Assembly: GCF_002885975.1 (NCBI RefSeq) | Contig: NZ_POSP01000003.1 | Location: 1,922,001-1,986,000 of the forward strand | DNA: 64,000 nt | Origin: Paucibacter aquatile | Lineage (GTDB): Bacteria > Pseudomonadota > Gammaproteobacteria > Burkholderiales > Burkholderiaceae_C | Reading direction: 5' to 3' | Shown: positions 26,361-35,945 of the stretch, piece after piece | How the letters are laid out: every line of letters starts with the position of its first letter | Position numbering within the stretch: position 1 is the stretch's first letter | Made by a program: the position numbers and the translations under genes | The notes under the pieces: generated by a model | What the model was told of the DNA's origin: nothing | Databases searched by the model: none | Seen by the model: only the letters and a program-made list of their open reading frames with translations

Positions 26361-27644
26361 ATGCCTCCAGGCTTTCATCGGCTGATCGCGGCCCAGTTCG
26401 CGTCGGCGCTGGCGGACAACGCCTTGCTCATCGTCACGATTGCCCTTTTGGTGGAGCAGGGGTTCCCGGGCTGGTGGGCCCCGCTGCTGAAGTTCGGCTT
26501 CACCTTGTCCTATGTGCTGCTGGCGCCCTTCGTGGGGCCGCTGGCGGATGCCGTGCCCAAGGCGCGTCTGATGGCCTGGATGAATGGCGTGAAGATGGTG
26601 GGCGTGCTGGGCTTGCTGGCCGGCGTGCACCCGATGGCGGCCTTCACCCTGATCGGCTTTGGCGCGGCGGCGTATGCGCCGGCCAAGTACGGCCTGGTGA
26701 CCGAGCTGGTACCGGCCCAAGGCCTGGTGCAGGCGAACGGCTGGGTGGAAGTCTCGGTGGTGGGCGCGGCCTTGCTGGGCACGGTGTTGGGTGGGCTGCT
26801 GGTCAGCCCCTGGTTGCAGGGATCGGGCCTGTATGCCGCCGCACGTGAGGGTTTGGAAACCCTGGGGCTGACCCAGGCCAGCGGCCTGAGCCTGTCCATC
26901 CTGGCGCTGATGGCGGTGTACGGCAGCGCCAGCTGGCTGAACCTGGGGGTGCCGGACAGCGGTGCGCGCTATCCGGCCTGCCACCTCCGCCTGGGCCCCC
27001 TGCTGCGCGACTTCAGCGAGGCGAATATGAAGCTCTGGCGCGATGCCGAGGGCGGCCTCTCGCTGGCGGTGACCACCATCTTCTGGGGCTTTGGTGCCAC
27101 CTTGCAGTTCGCCGTGCTGCGCTGGGCGGCCGATGCCCTGCAGCTGCCACTAAACCAGGCGGCCTACCTGCAAGCGGCCGTGGCCGTGGGCGTGGTGGGC
27201 GGCGCGGCAGCGGCCGGGCGCTGGGTACCGCTGCGCGCGGCCAAGAAGATGCTGGGATTTGGCGTGCTGCTAGGCCTGCTGGTGCCGGCCGTGGCCTGGA
27301 TGCCCTCGCTGGGCCTGGCCCTGCCCTTGCTCGTGGTGGTGGGCGTGGTGGGCGGCTTGCTGGTGGTGCCGCTCAACGCACTCTTGCAGCACCGCGGCTA
27401 CTGCCTGCTCACGGCCGGTCGTTCGATCGCCGTGCAGGGTTTCAATGAGAACGCCAGCGTGCTGGGCATGCTGGCCCTGTACGCCCTGCTGCTCAAGCTG
27501 GAGCTGCCCATCATCACGGTGATGAGCGGATTCGGCCTGAGCATTGCGGCCACCATGGCCTTGCTGTGGCGGCGCGAACGCCGGCGCAGCGGCGCGGAGC
27601 GGCGGCGCACCTTGCAAGATCTGCCCGACAGCGCCTTGCTCTGA
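26361..27644 (+). CDS. lplT: LplT-like lysophospholipid transporter (MFS)
   Basis: The 427-residue protein is a major facilitator with about 12 membrane segments. It follows the LplT pattern at the N-terminus (FASALADNALLIVTIALL) and has the cytoplasmic-loop motif LADAVPKARLMAW and the conserved AYAPAKYGLVTELVP. LplT flips lysophospholipids across the inner membrane for re-acylation, normally by a partner acyltransferase-acyl-ACP synthetase (Aas), which is not in this window. It is convergent with the glycosyltransferase gene. Confidence 0.86.
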   Translation: MPPGFHRLIAAQFASALADNALLIVTIALLVEQGFPGWWAPLLKFGFTLSYVLLAPFVGPLADAVPKARLMAWMNGVKMVGVLGLLAGVHPMAAFTLIGFGAAAYAPAKYGLVTELVPAQGLVQANGWVEVSVVGAALLGTVLGGLLVSPWLQGSGLYAAAREGLETLGLTQASGLSLSILALMAVYGSASWLNLGVPDSGARYPACHLRLGPLLRDFSEANMKLWRDAEGGLSLAVTTIFWGFGATLQFAVLRWAADALQLPLNQAAYLQAAVAVGVVGGAAAAGRWVPLRAAKKMLGFGVLLGLLVPAVAWMPSLGLALPLLVVVGVVGGLLVVPLNALLQHRGYCLLTAGRSIAVQGFNENASVLGMLALYALLLKLELPIITVMSGFGLSIAATMALLWRRERRRSGAERRRTLQDLPDSALL

Positions 27645-27646
27645 GC

Positions 27647-27672
27647 CGGCGCTGCGCGGCCGCTCAGCGCCG
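27647..27672. terminator. Hairpin between convergent lplT-like and glycosyltransferase genes
   Basis: CGGCGCTG and CAGCGCCG form a perfect 8-bp stem with a 10-nt loop in the short gap between two convergent genes. There is no T-run on either strand, so it may be a weak or Rho-assisted terminator. Confidence 0.35.
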
Positions 27673-27683
27673 CGAATGCAGGT

Positions 27684-28943
27684 TCACACCGCCGGGCGCT
27701 TCTTGCTCGCCTTGGCCAGCAGACCGGCACCCAGACTGCTGGGCACCGTGGCGCGGTGCATGACCGAGTCGAGCACGCCTTCGAAGCGGGCGACGATGGC
27801 GCTCCAGTCCAGCTCCGAAGCCGTCTGGCAGGCGGCCGCGCCCATCTGGCGGCGCAGCGCGGCCTGGTCGGCCAGGCTGAGGGCGGCGCGCACGAAAGCG
27901 GCCTGGTCGTCCATGGGCACCAGCAGGCCGTTCTCGCCGCTGCGGATCAGCTGGGCGGCGGCGGCGTAATTGAAAGCCACCACGGGCAGGCCGCTGGCCA
28001 TGGCCTCGGTGGTGACGTTGCCGAAGGTCTCGGTCAGGCTGGGGAAGAGGAAGAGATCGCCCGAGGCATAGTGCGCCGCCAGGTCTTCGCCCTTGCGTTG
28101 GCCGGCAAAGATGGCCTGCGGCCAGCGCGCCTGCAGCTCCGCCTGCTGCGGGCCACTGCCCACCACCACCAGGCGGGCACGTGGCTGCTGCTGCGCGATC
28201 GCTTCGAAGGCAGCCGTCAGCGCGGCCAGGTTTTTCTCGGGCGCGATGCGGCCCACATAAACCACCACCAGATCATCGTCCGCCACGCCCCACTCGGTGC
28301 GCAGCGCGGCGCTGCGGCGGCTGGGCGAGAACTGCTGCGTGTCCACACCGCGCGAGACCACCGTCAGCTGCTTGAAGCCGCCGGCCTCCAGATCGCGCTT
28401 GAGCGCTTCGGTCGGCACCATGGTGCACTGGGTGCGGTTATGAAACTTGCGCAGGTAGGCCATGATGGGCTTGTAGAGCCAACCAATGCCGTAGTGCCGG
28501 CTGTAGGCATGGAAATTGGTGCGGAAGTCCGAGCACACCGGCAGCTTGAGATGCAGGGCCGCCTGCAGGGCCGACCAACCCAGCGCGCCCTCGGTGGCGA
28601 TGTGCACCACATCGGGCCGGTTCAGCGACCAGAGCTGGACCAGCGCCTTCTTGGACGGCACGCCCATGCGCAGATTGGGATAGCGCGGGATGGGCAGGCC
28701 GCGCATCAGCACCTCGTGGAAACGCACGCTGCGCTCGGCCGCATCGCTGGCGTCCTGGCGCGGGCGGATCAGCTGCACATCGTGGTTGCGACGGTGCAAG
28801 CCTTCGACGATGCGGGCCAGTGTCATGGCCACACCATTGACCTCGGGCGGATAGGTCTCCGTCACGAAGGCAATCCGCAGTGACCGCTGGGCAGCGGGAT
28901 AGTTGTCGACAACGATGCTGTCCGCGCTGGGTGTGGGTTCCAT
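27684..28943 (-). CDS. GT4-type glycosyltransferase
   Basis: The 419-residue protein is a GT-B glycosyltransferase of family 4. The N-terminal domain begins RIAFVTETYPPEVNGVAMTL; the donor-binding half has VVYVGRIAPEKNLAAL and the E-x7-E motif in FPSLTETFGNVTTEAMASGLPVV. Close relatives transfer mannose or glucose, for example to glycolipids (MgtA-like). No membrane segment is seen. ATG at 28943 is preferred to an upstream start at 28994. It is divergent from a membrane-protein gene and sits near lipid genes, which suggests a glycolipid role by inference. Confidence 0.87.
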   Translation of the reverse strand: MEPTPSADSIVVDNYPAAQRSLRIAFVTETYPPEVNGVAMTLARIVEGLHRRNHDVQLIRPRQDASDAAERSVRFHEVLMRGLPIPRYPNLRMGVPSKKALVQLWSLNRPDVVHIATEGALGWSALQAALHLKLPVCSDFRTNFHAYSRHYGIGWLYKPIMAYLRKFHNRTQCTMVPTEALKRDLEAGGFKQLTVVSRGVDTQQFSPSRRSAALRTEWGVADDDLVVVYVGRIAPEKNLAALTAAFEAIAQQQPRARLVVVGSGPQQAELQARWPQAIFAGQRKGEDLAAHYASGDLFLFPSLTETFGNVTTEAMASGLPVVAFNYAAAAQLIRSGENGLLVPMDDQAAFVRAALSLADQAALRRQMGAAACQTASELDWSAIVARFEGVLDSVMHRATVPSSLGAGLLAKASKKRPAV

Positions 28944-29176
28944 GCAGGGCATCTTGCCTAGGACAGATAACAGTTCAATGACAGTGACCGGCACGCGCGT
29001 CGGCCGATGGGCACGGGGCGGGCGCCGCCTGGTTCCTTCGGCGCGGCCATGGTCACGCAGTTTTCATGCAGCAGCGTCACCATCGCGTCACGCAAGCCGA
29101 TCGGGGCTGCGCCTGGGCGGCCAGCTCCCGGCTTGGCCGCCTCTTCCCCTTCACCATCACACCGCCGAGGTGACGC

Positions 29177-29809
29177 GTGCGCCACAACTTCCTGAAGAAC
29201 CTTGCCCAAGAGCTGCGCGTGCAGCGCTGGGACGACCACCGCTACTACCACCACAGCCGCATCAACCAGAGCCTGCACCTGCTCAGCGCGATCAGCTTTG
29301 TGATCTCCTACGGCCTGCTGTTCGTGGACCCCGCCATGGCCGCACTGCTGGCCTGGTGCGTCTCCATGACCAGCCGCCAGGCCGGCCATTTCTTCTTCGA
29401 GCCGCGCGGCTACGACGAGGTCAATCAGGCCACCGACGAGCACAAGGAAGCGATCAAGATCGGCTACAACATCCGCCGCAAGATCGTGCTGCTGGCCGTC
29501 TGGGTGGCGCTGCCGGCACTGCTCTGGCTGCAGCCCTCGCTGTTCGGCCTGATCGAGCCGGCCACCGATGTCCGCGGCTTCCTGCACGATGTGGGCATCT
29601 CCTGGCTGTCGCTGGGTGTGGCCGGTCTGCTGTTCCGCGTGCTGCAGCTCTGGCAGCAGCAAAGCCTGATGACCGGCCTGACCTGGGCCACCAAGATCAT
29701 CACCGACCCCTTCCACGACATCTGGCTGTATCACAAGGCACCGATCTACCTGCTGCGCGGCGAGTTGATCGACCCGATGGACCACGTGCAACACCCGCAA
29801 AGCCGCTGA
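29177..29809 (+). CDS. Integral membrane protein, function unknown
   Basis: The 210-residue product starts with GTG at 29177 after a GAGG-containing stretch. It has about four membrane segments: LHLLSAISFVISYGLLFV, MAALLAWCVSMTS, IVLLAVWVALPALLWL and ISWLSLGVAGLLFRVL. It is rich in conserved-looking histidines (HRYYHH, RQAGHFFF, DPFHDIWLYHK), which recalls di-iron or Mpo1-like membrane proteins, but I cannot assign a family. It lies between the glycosyltransferase and PLP-enzyme genes and ends at a strong terminator. Confidence 0.65.
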   Translation: MRHNFLKNLAQELRVQRWDDHRYYHHSRINQSLHLLSAISFVISYGLLFVDPAMAALLAWCVSMTSRQAGHFFFEPRGYDEVNQATDEHKEAIKIGYNIRRKIVLLAVWVALPALLWLQPSLFGLIEPATDVRGFLHDVGISWLSLGVAGLLFRVLQLWQQQSLMTGLTWATKIITDPFHDIWLYHKAPIYLLRGELIDPMDHVQHPQSR

Positions 29810-29827
29810 CACATCGGCTGAGAGAGC

Positions 29828-29854
29828 ACAGGGCGCCCGAGGGCGCCCTGTTTT
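29828..29854 (+). terminator. Rho-independent terminator
   Basis: ACAGGGCGCC (29828-29837) and GGCGCCCTGT (29842-29851) form a perfect 10-bp stem with a four-base loop, followed by TTTT. It ends the membrane-protein gene. Confidence 0.8.
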
Positions 29855-29872
29855 GCGCTTCGCCGTCGCAGC

Positions 29873-31522
29873 TCAGAAACGCTGCTGCAGCATCTCTCGC
29901 AGCACCGAGCGGCGGATGGCCTTGTTGGTCAGCGCCTCGTCCTCCCACCACCAGCCATCGGCCTGCATGGCCTTGCAAGCCTTGACGAAGCGCTGCAGCA
30001 CTGCCTCGAAATCCGCGTCGCTGTAGTTGAGGCTGAAGATCAGCCGCCCGGTCCCCACCCAGCTGAGAGCCAGACCTTGTTCACGCAAATAGAACTGCAG
30101 CATCCAGTTGTAGCGCGAAGGCTGGGTGTAGAACACCGTCCAGACCGATTGCAGGTGGGCGATCTGCACCGGCACATCGGCCACCTGCAGGGTTTCGTTG
30201 AAGTGCTGGGCACGCTGCTCCCAGCGCTCATCGGCCTGGGCGTAGATGGCCTTCACCGGCGCACTGTCCAGCCGGTCCAGGAACACCTTCATCGCGCCCA
30301 TCACATAGGGGTGCGAGTTGAAGGTGCCGCGGGCGAAGCAGATGTCGGCCGGGCGCTGCTCACGGAAACGCTTCATCAGATCGCGCCGGCCGCAGACCAC
30401 CCCGACCGGCAGGCCGCCGCCCAGGGTCTTGCCGTAGGTGACCATGTCGGCGCGCACGCCGAAATACTCCTGCGCGCCGCCGGCGGCCAAGCGGAAGCCC
30501 AGGAAGACCTCGTCAAAGATCAGCACGATGCCGCGCTCGGTGCAGACCTCGCGCAAGGCCTTGAGCCAACGGGTGTAGGCCTCGCGGTCGAAGCCGGCGC
30601 GGCGGCCGCTGTCCAGCAAGGACGAATCCCCCGGCGCGCCCTGGTTGGGGTGCAGGGCCTGCAGCGGATTGATCAGGACGCAGGCGATGTCGCGGCGCGT
30701 GCGCAGCACCTGCAGGCTGCGCGGGTCCAGATCCTCGAGCGTGTAAGTTTCGCGCGGCGGCAGCGGGTTGCCCGGGCCGGGCTGCACATCCTCCCACCAG
30801 CCGTGGTACGCGCCGCAGAAGCGCACCAGATGGCGGCGCCCGGTGTGATAACGGGCCAGGCGCACGGCCTGCATCACCGCCTCGGTGCCGGACATGTGGA
30901 AGGACACCTCGTCGAGCTTGGAGATGGCCTTGAGGCGCTCGACGTTCTCGGTCACGCAGGGGTGGTAGGCGCCCAGCACCGGGCCCAGCTTGTGGGTCAG
31001 GGCAATGCCCTGGTCCACGCAGTCGCGGTAGAAGTCATAGCCAAAGACGTTGACGCCGTAGGAGCCGGTCAGGTCGTAGAAGCGATTGCCATCCAGGTCT
31101 TCCACCATCACGCCGCTCGAGGCCTGCAGAAAGCTGCCGGTCTTGAGATGCTCGCGCAGGTAGGGGCTGTACTGGAAGGGCACGCGGTAGCTGCCGGTGA
31201 ACTGCAGGTCCGAGATGCCCTCGCGCGCGCGCGCCGTCATGGCGATGCTCTGGGCATAGCGCTCGGCAAACACGCCGCTCAGGCGCTGGAAGCCGACACG
31301 GCGCTGCGCCTGCACCGAATCGGGCGCACCGTCCGAGCCAAAAAAACGGGCCTCGTCGTAGGCGTAGCCGGGAATCCAGCCCGCCAGGCGCTTGGCCATG
31401 CGCGAATGGCCCGCCAGCGAGCGGTGCTTGGCCCGCGACAGCTCGAGGCGCCGCTTGGCCTTCGGCAGGGTCCAGGCCAGAGCGGCCAGAGCCAGGGCCG
31501 AGAGAGCAAAAGTTTCATTCAT
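29873..31522 (-). CDS. Membrane-anchored class III PLP aminotransferase / aminomutase-like enzyme
   Basis: The 549-residue protein is a fold-type I PLP enzyme of the class III (ornithine/GSA aminomutase) group. The cofactor region has SGTEAVMQAVRLAR, the Asp in LIFDEVFLGFR and the Schiff-base Lys in TYGKTLGGGLPVG. About 100 residues precede the normal fold, including a hydrophobic stretch (FALSALALAALAWTLP) that could anchor it to the membrane. Homologues of this long form occur next to lipid genes. It is divergent from the decarboxylase gene with 88 bp between the starts. The amino donor and acceptor are unknown. Confidence 0.82.
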   Translation of the reverse strand: MNETFALSALALAALAWTLPKAKRRLELSRAKHRSLAGHSRMAKRLAGWIPGYAYDEARFFGSDGAPDSVQAQRRVGFQRLSGVFAERYAQSIAMTARAREGISDLQFTGSYRVPFQYSPYLREHLKTGSFLQASSGVMVEDLDGNRFYDLTGSYGVNVFGYDFYRDCVDQGIALTHKLGPVLGAYHPCVTENVERLKAISKLDEVSFHMSGTEAVMQAVRLARYHTGRRHLVRFCGAYHGWWEDVQPGPGNPLPPRETYTLEDLDPRSLQVLRTRRDIACVLINPLQALHPNQGAPGDSSLLDSGRRAGFDREAYTRWLKALREVCTERGIVLIFDEVFLGFRLAAGGAQEYFGVRADMVTYGKTLGGGLPVGVVCGRRDLMKRFREQRPADICFARGTFNSHPYVMGAMKVFLDRLDSAPVKAIYAQADERWEQRAQHFNETLQVADVPVQIAHLQSVWTVFYTQPSRYNWMLQFYLREQGLALSWVGTGRLIFSLNYSDADFEAVLQRFVKACKAMQADGWWWEDEALTNKAIRRSVLREMLQQRF

Positions 31523-31610
31523 TCAGCGTGCCTACCTTGTCCTCGCCACCCCGGGGTGAGCGAGCTTTGTTGCGCAGACCTCTTGTCTAACAGTCCGAAT
31601 TGACAGACGC

Positions 31611-32519
31611 ATGAAAAGCAGCCTTCAAGCCCGCACTCGGGCATTTCTCACACCGCGCCTGTGGGTGCAGCGCCTGCTGCAACAGGAAGACCTGAACTTC
31701 CTGCTCACCAACCGCATCCCGCGCATCGCCCTGACCCGCTTCATGGGCTGGTTCAGCCAGCTGCGCCAGCCGCTGCTGGCACGCGCCTCGATTGCGGTCT
31801 GGCGCCTGTTTACCGATCTGGACCTCAGCGACGCCAAGAAGCAGCGCTTCGACAGCCTGCACGACTGCTTCACCCGCGAGCTGCGCGATGGCGCGCGCAG
31901 CATCGACCCGCGGCCCGAAGTGCTGAGCAGCCCCTGCGACGCCATCGTCGGCGCCTGCGACCGCGTCGAGGCCGGCCAGGTCTACCAGGCCAAGGGCTTC
32001 CCCTACGCGCTGCAGGATCTCTTCGGCCCGACCCAGGACACCCGCGTCTTCGAGGGAGGCCTGTTCATCACCCTGCGCCTGACCTCGGCCATGTACCACC
32101 GCTTCCACGCACCGGCCGATTGCCAGGTCGAGCATGTGACCCACATCGCCGGCGACACCTGGAACGTCAACCCGATCGCGCTCAAGCGGGTCGAACGCCT
32201 GTTCTGCCGCAACGAGCGCGCCGTGCTGCGCTGCCGGCTGGACGATGCCGAGCGCACACCGATCGCCCTGGTGCCGGTGGCGGCCATCCTGGTGGCCAGC
32301 CTGCGCCTGCATTTCCTCGACCTGCTGCTGCACGTGGGCTACCGCGGTGCGAACGAATTGCCCTGCCAGGCGGGCTTCCAGAAGGGCCAGGAGATGGGCT
32401 GGTTTCAGCATGGTTCCACCATCCTGGTGTTCGTGCCGCCGGGCTATGCCTTGTGCGAAGGCATCGCCACCGGGCAGCGTCTGCGCATGGGCCAGGCCTT
32501 GCTCTGCCGCGCCGACTGA
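31611..32519 (+). CDS. psd: Phosphatidylserine decarboxylase-type enzyme
   Basis: The 302-residue proenzyme is a PSD family member. The C-terminal self-cleavage motif is present as HGST at residues 267-270; cleavage between Gly268 and Ser269 would create the pyruvoyl group. Catalytic neighbours are also visible: SPCDAIVG with Asp, and SAMYHRFHAPADC with histidines. PSD decarboxylates phosphatidylserine to phosphatidylethanolamine at the inner membrane. The H in place of the usual L or F of the LGST motif, and the setting beside a PLP enzyme and a glycosyltransferase, leave room for an unusual lipid substrate. No phosphatidylserine synthase is nearby. Confidence 0.87.
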   Translation: MKSSLQARTRAFLTPRLWVQRLLQQEDLNFLLTNRIPRIALTRFMGWFSQLRQPLLARASIAVWRLFTDLDLSDAKKQRFDSLHDCFTRELRDGARSIDPRPEVLSSPCDAIVGACDRVEAGQVYQAKGFPYALQDLFGPTQDTRVFEGGLFITLRLTSAMYHRFHAPADCQVEHVTHIAGDTWNVNPIALKRVERLFCRNERAVLRCRLDDAERTPIALVPVAAILVASLRLHFLDLLLHVGYRGANELPCQAGFQKGQEMGWFQHGSTILVFVPPGYALCEGIATGQRLRMGQALLCRAD

Positions 32520-32949
32520 AACTCACCGTATCCATGCGCGATATGCGCACACTCAACAATCAATCCCGAGAAACTGACTCAAGAACTTACGAAATGAACG
32601 CCTATCGCACAGTCAAACCCGAAAAGCCATGACCAACGGCATGGCCTGTTTAGACAAGCCTCAGGGAGGCTCCACGAAAGCGCAACGTGACACAAGGGCC
32701 GGAAGTCATGCCAAAGACCAGACAAACACACTCCCGCTGCACCATTCGCACAAACCCGAGGTGATTACACGAAGTGCATGGCCGACACGGGAAGTTTGTC
32801 GCTATCGCCTGACAAGGATTGACCCTCTCAAGCCCCAAGAACCCCACTCCTAGACTGACCTGCGTCGCAGCGTACACCGTGCGAGATGCCGAAGTGCTGG
32901 CACGGTTCTGCCGCGTTATGGATACCCAACCTCGCAGGAGATTTCCCGT
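32520..32949. other. 430-bp intergenic region before TonB-dependent receptor
   Basis: Contents: a small hairpin (AGCCTC/GAGGCT, 32657-32671) without T-run and a -10-like TAGACT at 32851-32856. The receptor's ribosome site AGGAG is just upstream of 32950. No Fur-box-like 19-bp palindrome was seen, so iron regulation is not supported. No gene is supported. Confidence 0.4.
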
Positions 32950-35856
32950 ATGTTGAAACAACAACCGAAGTTCAGCGCCATCAGCGCAGCAGTACTCCTC
33001 GCCGTGGCCGCATCGGCCCAAGCGCAAAGCCAGACCCCCACCCAGATCGAACGAGTCGAAGTGACCGGCAGCCGCATTTTGTCGGCCGGCGCGCTGGCAC
33101 CCGCGCCCGTGCAGGTCATGACGGCCGCTGACATCGCCTCTTCCGGCGCAGCCAATTTGCAAGAACTACTGCTCAAGAGCCCCGTGTTCGGTGGTGGCGC
33201 TGGCAGCAACAGCTTGGGTCGCAACAACTCCAACTTCCTGACCTCGAGCTCCGGCGTGTCCACTCTGGACCTGCGCAATCTCGGCGTCGACCGCACCCTG
33301 GTGCTCGTCAATGGCCGACGTTATGTTTCGGGCATCCCCGGCTCTTCCGCGGTTGACCTGAACACCATCCCAACCGATTTCATCGAACGGGTGGAAATGT
33401 TGACCGGCGGCGCTTCGTCTACCTACGGCTCCGACGCCGTGGCAGGTGTGGTCAACATCATCCTGAAGCGCAACATCAATGGCCTGAAGCTCGACATGCA
33501 GCTCGGCCGCAGCGAAAAGGGCGATGACGACAAGAAAAAATTCAGCGCTTCGTTCGGCACCAGCGGTGCCGATGGCCGCGCCAACCTGATGGCCCATTTC
33601 GCGTTCACGCGCCAAGGCCAGACCATGGCGCGCGACCATGGCGTGCCTTACGACCAGACCTCGCTGGCCGTGCTGAATCCCAAGACCACCAATCCGGCTG
33701 ACATCTTCAATGTCCGCCAGCCGACCTTCTCCGCCTTCGCGCCGGCCGGCCACTTCTACTTCACGGACGCAGACAAGAAAGACGTCGACTTCACGTACGA
33801 CGCTGCAGGCAAGCAAATCCCATGGTCGCAGAATGGCCCGGCTGGCGACGGCGTTGGCGCCACCGGCTTCAACCGTCAGGCGTACCGCGCCATTTCGGTG
33901 CCCACGGACCGCATGTTGCTGGCTGCCAAAGGCGACTACGCACTGAACGACAAGCATCAGATCTTCTTCGAGGGCACCTACGCCGCGACCAAGACCAAAT
34001 CTGAGATTGAGCCGTTCGCACTCGCTTCCAGCGACGTGTACCCGAATACCGAGGTCGTGCCGACCGAGTTCTTGATCAACGGAACGATGGTGCGCAACCC
34101 GCTGGTGCCCGCTAACGTGGTCGGCGACTACTTCTTCCAGCGCCGTATGACCGACCTGGGCAGCCGCATCCAGCAGGCCGACCGCGACACGTTCCGCTTT
34201 GTGCTCGGCATGAAGGGCGAAGTGAATCCGACCTGGTCCTACGAAACCTACCTGGGCTACGGCGCCACCAAGGAAGGTCAGCGCGGCAATGGCCAGGTCA
34301 ATGTGCTGAATATGCGCAATGCCCTCGAAGCCATTCCTGATGGCAAGGGCGGTGTGATGTGCCGTGACGAACTGGCGCGCGCGCAGGGCTGCGTGCCCAT
34401 CAATATTTTCGGAGCTGGCACGATCTCGCCCGCAGGCGTCAAGTACATTGCCGCCCCGCAGTCGCTGAACACCAAGGTGACTCAGAAGATGGCAGGCTTT
34501 ACCGTTTCGGGCGAGCCCTTCGAGATGCCCGCTGGCCCCGTTGGCATCGCCGTTGGCGGCGAATGGCGCGCCGAGTTTTCGGAAGACGTGCACGACGCCT
34601 TGACAGCCACCGGCCTGAACGGCGGAAACGCCCTGCCTGACACCAAGGGCTCCTTCAACGTCAAGGAACTGTTCGTCGAAACCCGCCTGCCCCTGCTGAA
34701 GGGCCTGCCCCTGATCAAGACCCTGGACGGCATCGCTGCCGTGCGCGCCAGCGATTACTCCACCGCTGGCAAGACCAACAGCTGGAACACGGGCCTGGAC
34801 TGGGCGGCCAACTCCACGGTACGCGTGCGCGTGACCAAGGCCGTGTCAACCCGCGCGCCCAATGTCGGCAACCTGTTCTCCGCGCCCTCGCAGACCTTCC
34901 CGCCTGGCTTGAAGGACCCCTGCAATGGCGTCAAGAGCAGCGACACCAGCGTGCTGGCCACCAATTGCAAGGCAGCACCTGGCGTGGCAGCCAATATGGC
35001 CGCAAATGGTGGTGTGTTCACCCTGACTCAGCCCGATCGTGACGGCATCAGCGGCTTCGACAGCGGCAACCCGGACCTGAAGCCTGAGAAGGGCAATTCG
35101 ACCACCTTCGGTCTGGTGATCACGCCCAAGGGCATCCCGGTACTCGACAAGTTCGCTTTCACGGCCGACTACTTCGACATCAGCATCGACAAAGCGATCA
35201 ACACGCCGGGACGCCAGTACGCGCTGGATCAGTGCTACAGCGGCAATGACACGTCCTTCTGCAAGTTCATCACCCGCCGCCCCACCGGCACCCCCGGCAA
35301 CAGCGCGGGCTCAATCGATCTGATCAACGAAGTGCCCGTCAACAGCGGCGGCCAAGTCGCCAAGGGTCTGGACTTCACGGCCAGCTACTCGGACAAACTC
35401 GGCACTGGTCGCGTCAATGGCCGCCTGAGCTATACCCACCTGCTGAAGGCTGAGTACAAAGCCACCGACACCGCAACGCCTGACCCGACCGCAGGTGAGC
35501 TGGGTTCGCCGCGCAACCGGTGGAGCTTGAGCCTTGGCTACGAGAACGGCCCGTGGGCACTGTCGACAACCACCACCTTCATCGGTCAGTCCTATTTGAA
35601 CGATAGCTTCCGCAAGGGCTATCCTCAGTTCACGAAGGCAGACTTCAAGGTGGCGTCCAAGACCTACCTGGACATGCAGGGCACCTACGCTCTTGGCAAG
35701 GCGCAGTTCTACCTGGGCATCGACAATGTGCTGAACACCAAGCCGGCACCTATCGTCAGCGGCCTGCCAGGCAACACCACCGGCACTGCCACCGACGCAG
35801 GCACCTACGACGCGATCGGTCGCCGTTACTACTTCGGCGTGCGCTACAGCATGTAA
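32950..35856 (+). CDS. TonB-dependent outer-membrane receptor
   Basis: The 968-residue protein has a signal peptide ending ASAQAQ, a TonB-box-like start (ERVEVTGSRI), a plug domain (VQVMTAADIASSGAANLQELL, LDLRNLGVDRTLVLVNGRR, VEMLTGGASSTYGSDAVAGVVNIIL) and a long beta-barrel. Such receptors import siderophores, vitamin B12, nickel or carbohydrates with energy from TonB. The large size and the plug pattern are like receptors for oligosaccharides or other organic ligands in Alteromonas, Caulobacter and relatives. No TonB, ExbB or transporter gene is adjacent, so the substrate is open. The final residue is Met after YYFGVRYS; a C-terminal aromatic is more usual. Confidence 0.93.
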   Translation: MLKQQPKFSAISAAVLLAVAASAQAQSQTPTQIERVEVTGSRILSAGALAPAPVQVMTAADIASSGAANLQELLLKSPVFGGGAGSNSLGRNNSNFLTSSSGVSTLDLRNLGVDRTLVLVNGRRYVSGIPGSSAVDLNTIPTDFIERVEMLTGGASSTYGSDAVAGVVNIILKRNINGLKLDMQLGRSEKGDDDKKKFSASFGTSGADGRANLMAHFAFTRQGQTMARDHGVPYDQTSLAVLNPKTTNPADIFNVRQPTFSAFAPAGHFYFTDADKKDVDFTYDAAGKQIPWSQNGPAGDGVGATGFNRQAYRAISVPTDRMLLAAKGDYALNDKHQIFFEGTYAATKTKSEIEPFALASSDVYPNTEVVPTEFLINGTMVRNPLVPANVVGDYFFQRRMTDLGSRIQQADRDTFRFVLGMKGEVNPTWSYETYLGYGATKEGQRGNGQVNVLNMRNALEAIPDGKGGVMCRDELARAQGCVPINIFGAGTISPAGVKYIAAPQSLNTKVTQKMAGFTVSGEPFEMPAGPVGIAVGGEWRAEFSEDVHDALTATGLNGGNALPDTKGSFNVKELFVETRLPLLKGLPLIKTLDGIAAVRASDYSTAGKTNSWNTGLDWAANSTVRVRVTKAVSTRAPNVGNLFSAPSQTFPPGLKDPCNGVKSSDTSVLATNCKAAPGVAANMAANGGVFTLTQPDRDGISGFDSGNPDLKPEKGNSTTFGLVITPKGIPVLDKFAFTADYFDISIDKAINTPGRQYALDQCYSGNDTSFCKFITRRPTGTPGNSAGSIDLINEVPVNSGGQVAKGLDFTASYSDKLGTGRVNGRLSYTHLLKAEYKATDTATPDPTAGELGSPRNRWSLSLGYENGPWALSTTTTFIGQSYLNDSFRKGYPQFTKADFKVASKTYLDMQGTYALGKAQFYLGIDNVLNTKPAPIVSGLPGNTTGTATDAGTYDAIGRRYYFGVRYSM

Positions 35857-35907
35857 GACCCACGGGGCGGTCGCAAGATCGCCCTATCCTCGCAGGTCTC
35901 GACCGCA

Positions 35908-35945
35908 GGCCGGCCACCCCAAACGGGGCGGCCGGCCATTTTTTT
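35908..35945 (+). terminator. Strong Rho-independent terminator after receptor gene
   Basis: A 13-base arm (35908-35920) pairs with 35925-35937 across a four-base AAAC loop with one mismatch near the loop (A opposite C). It is followed by ATTTTTTT. Confidence 0.88.

Noticed and set aside
32520..32949. Fur box upstream of the TonB-dependent receptor
   Set aside because: No 19-bp GATAAT-type palindrome is present.
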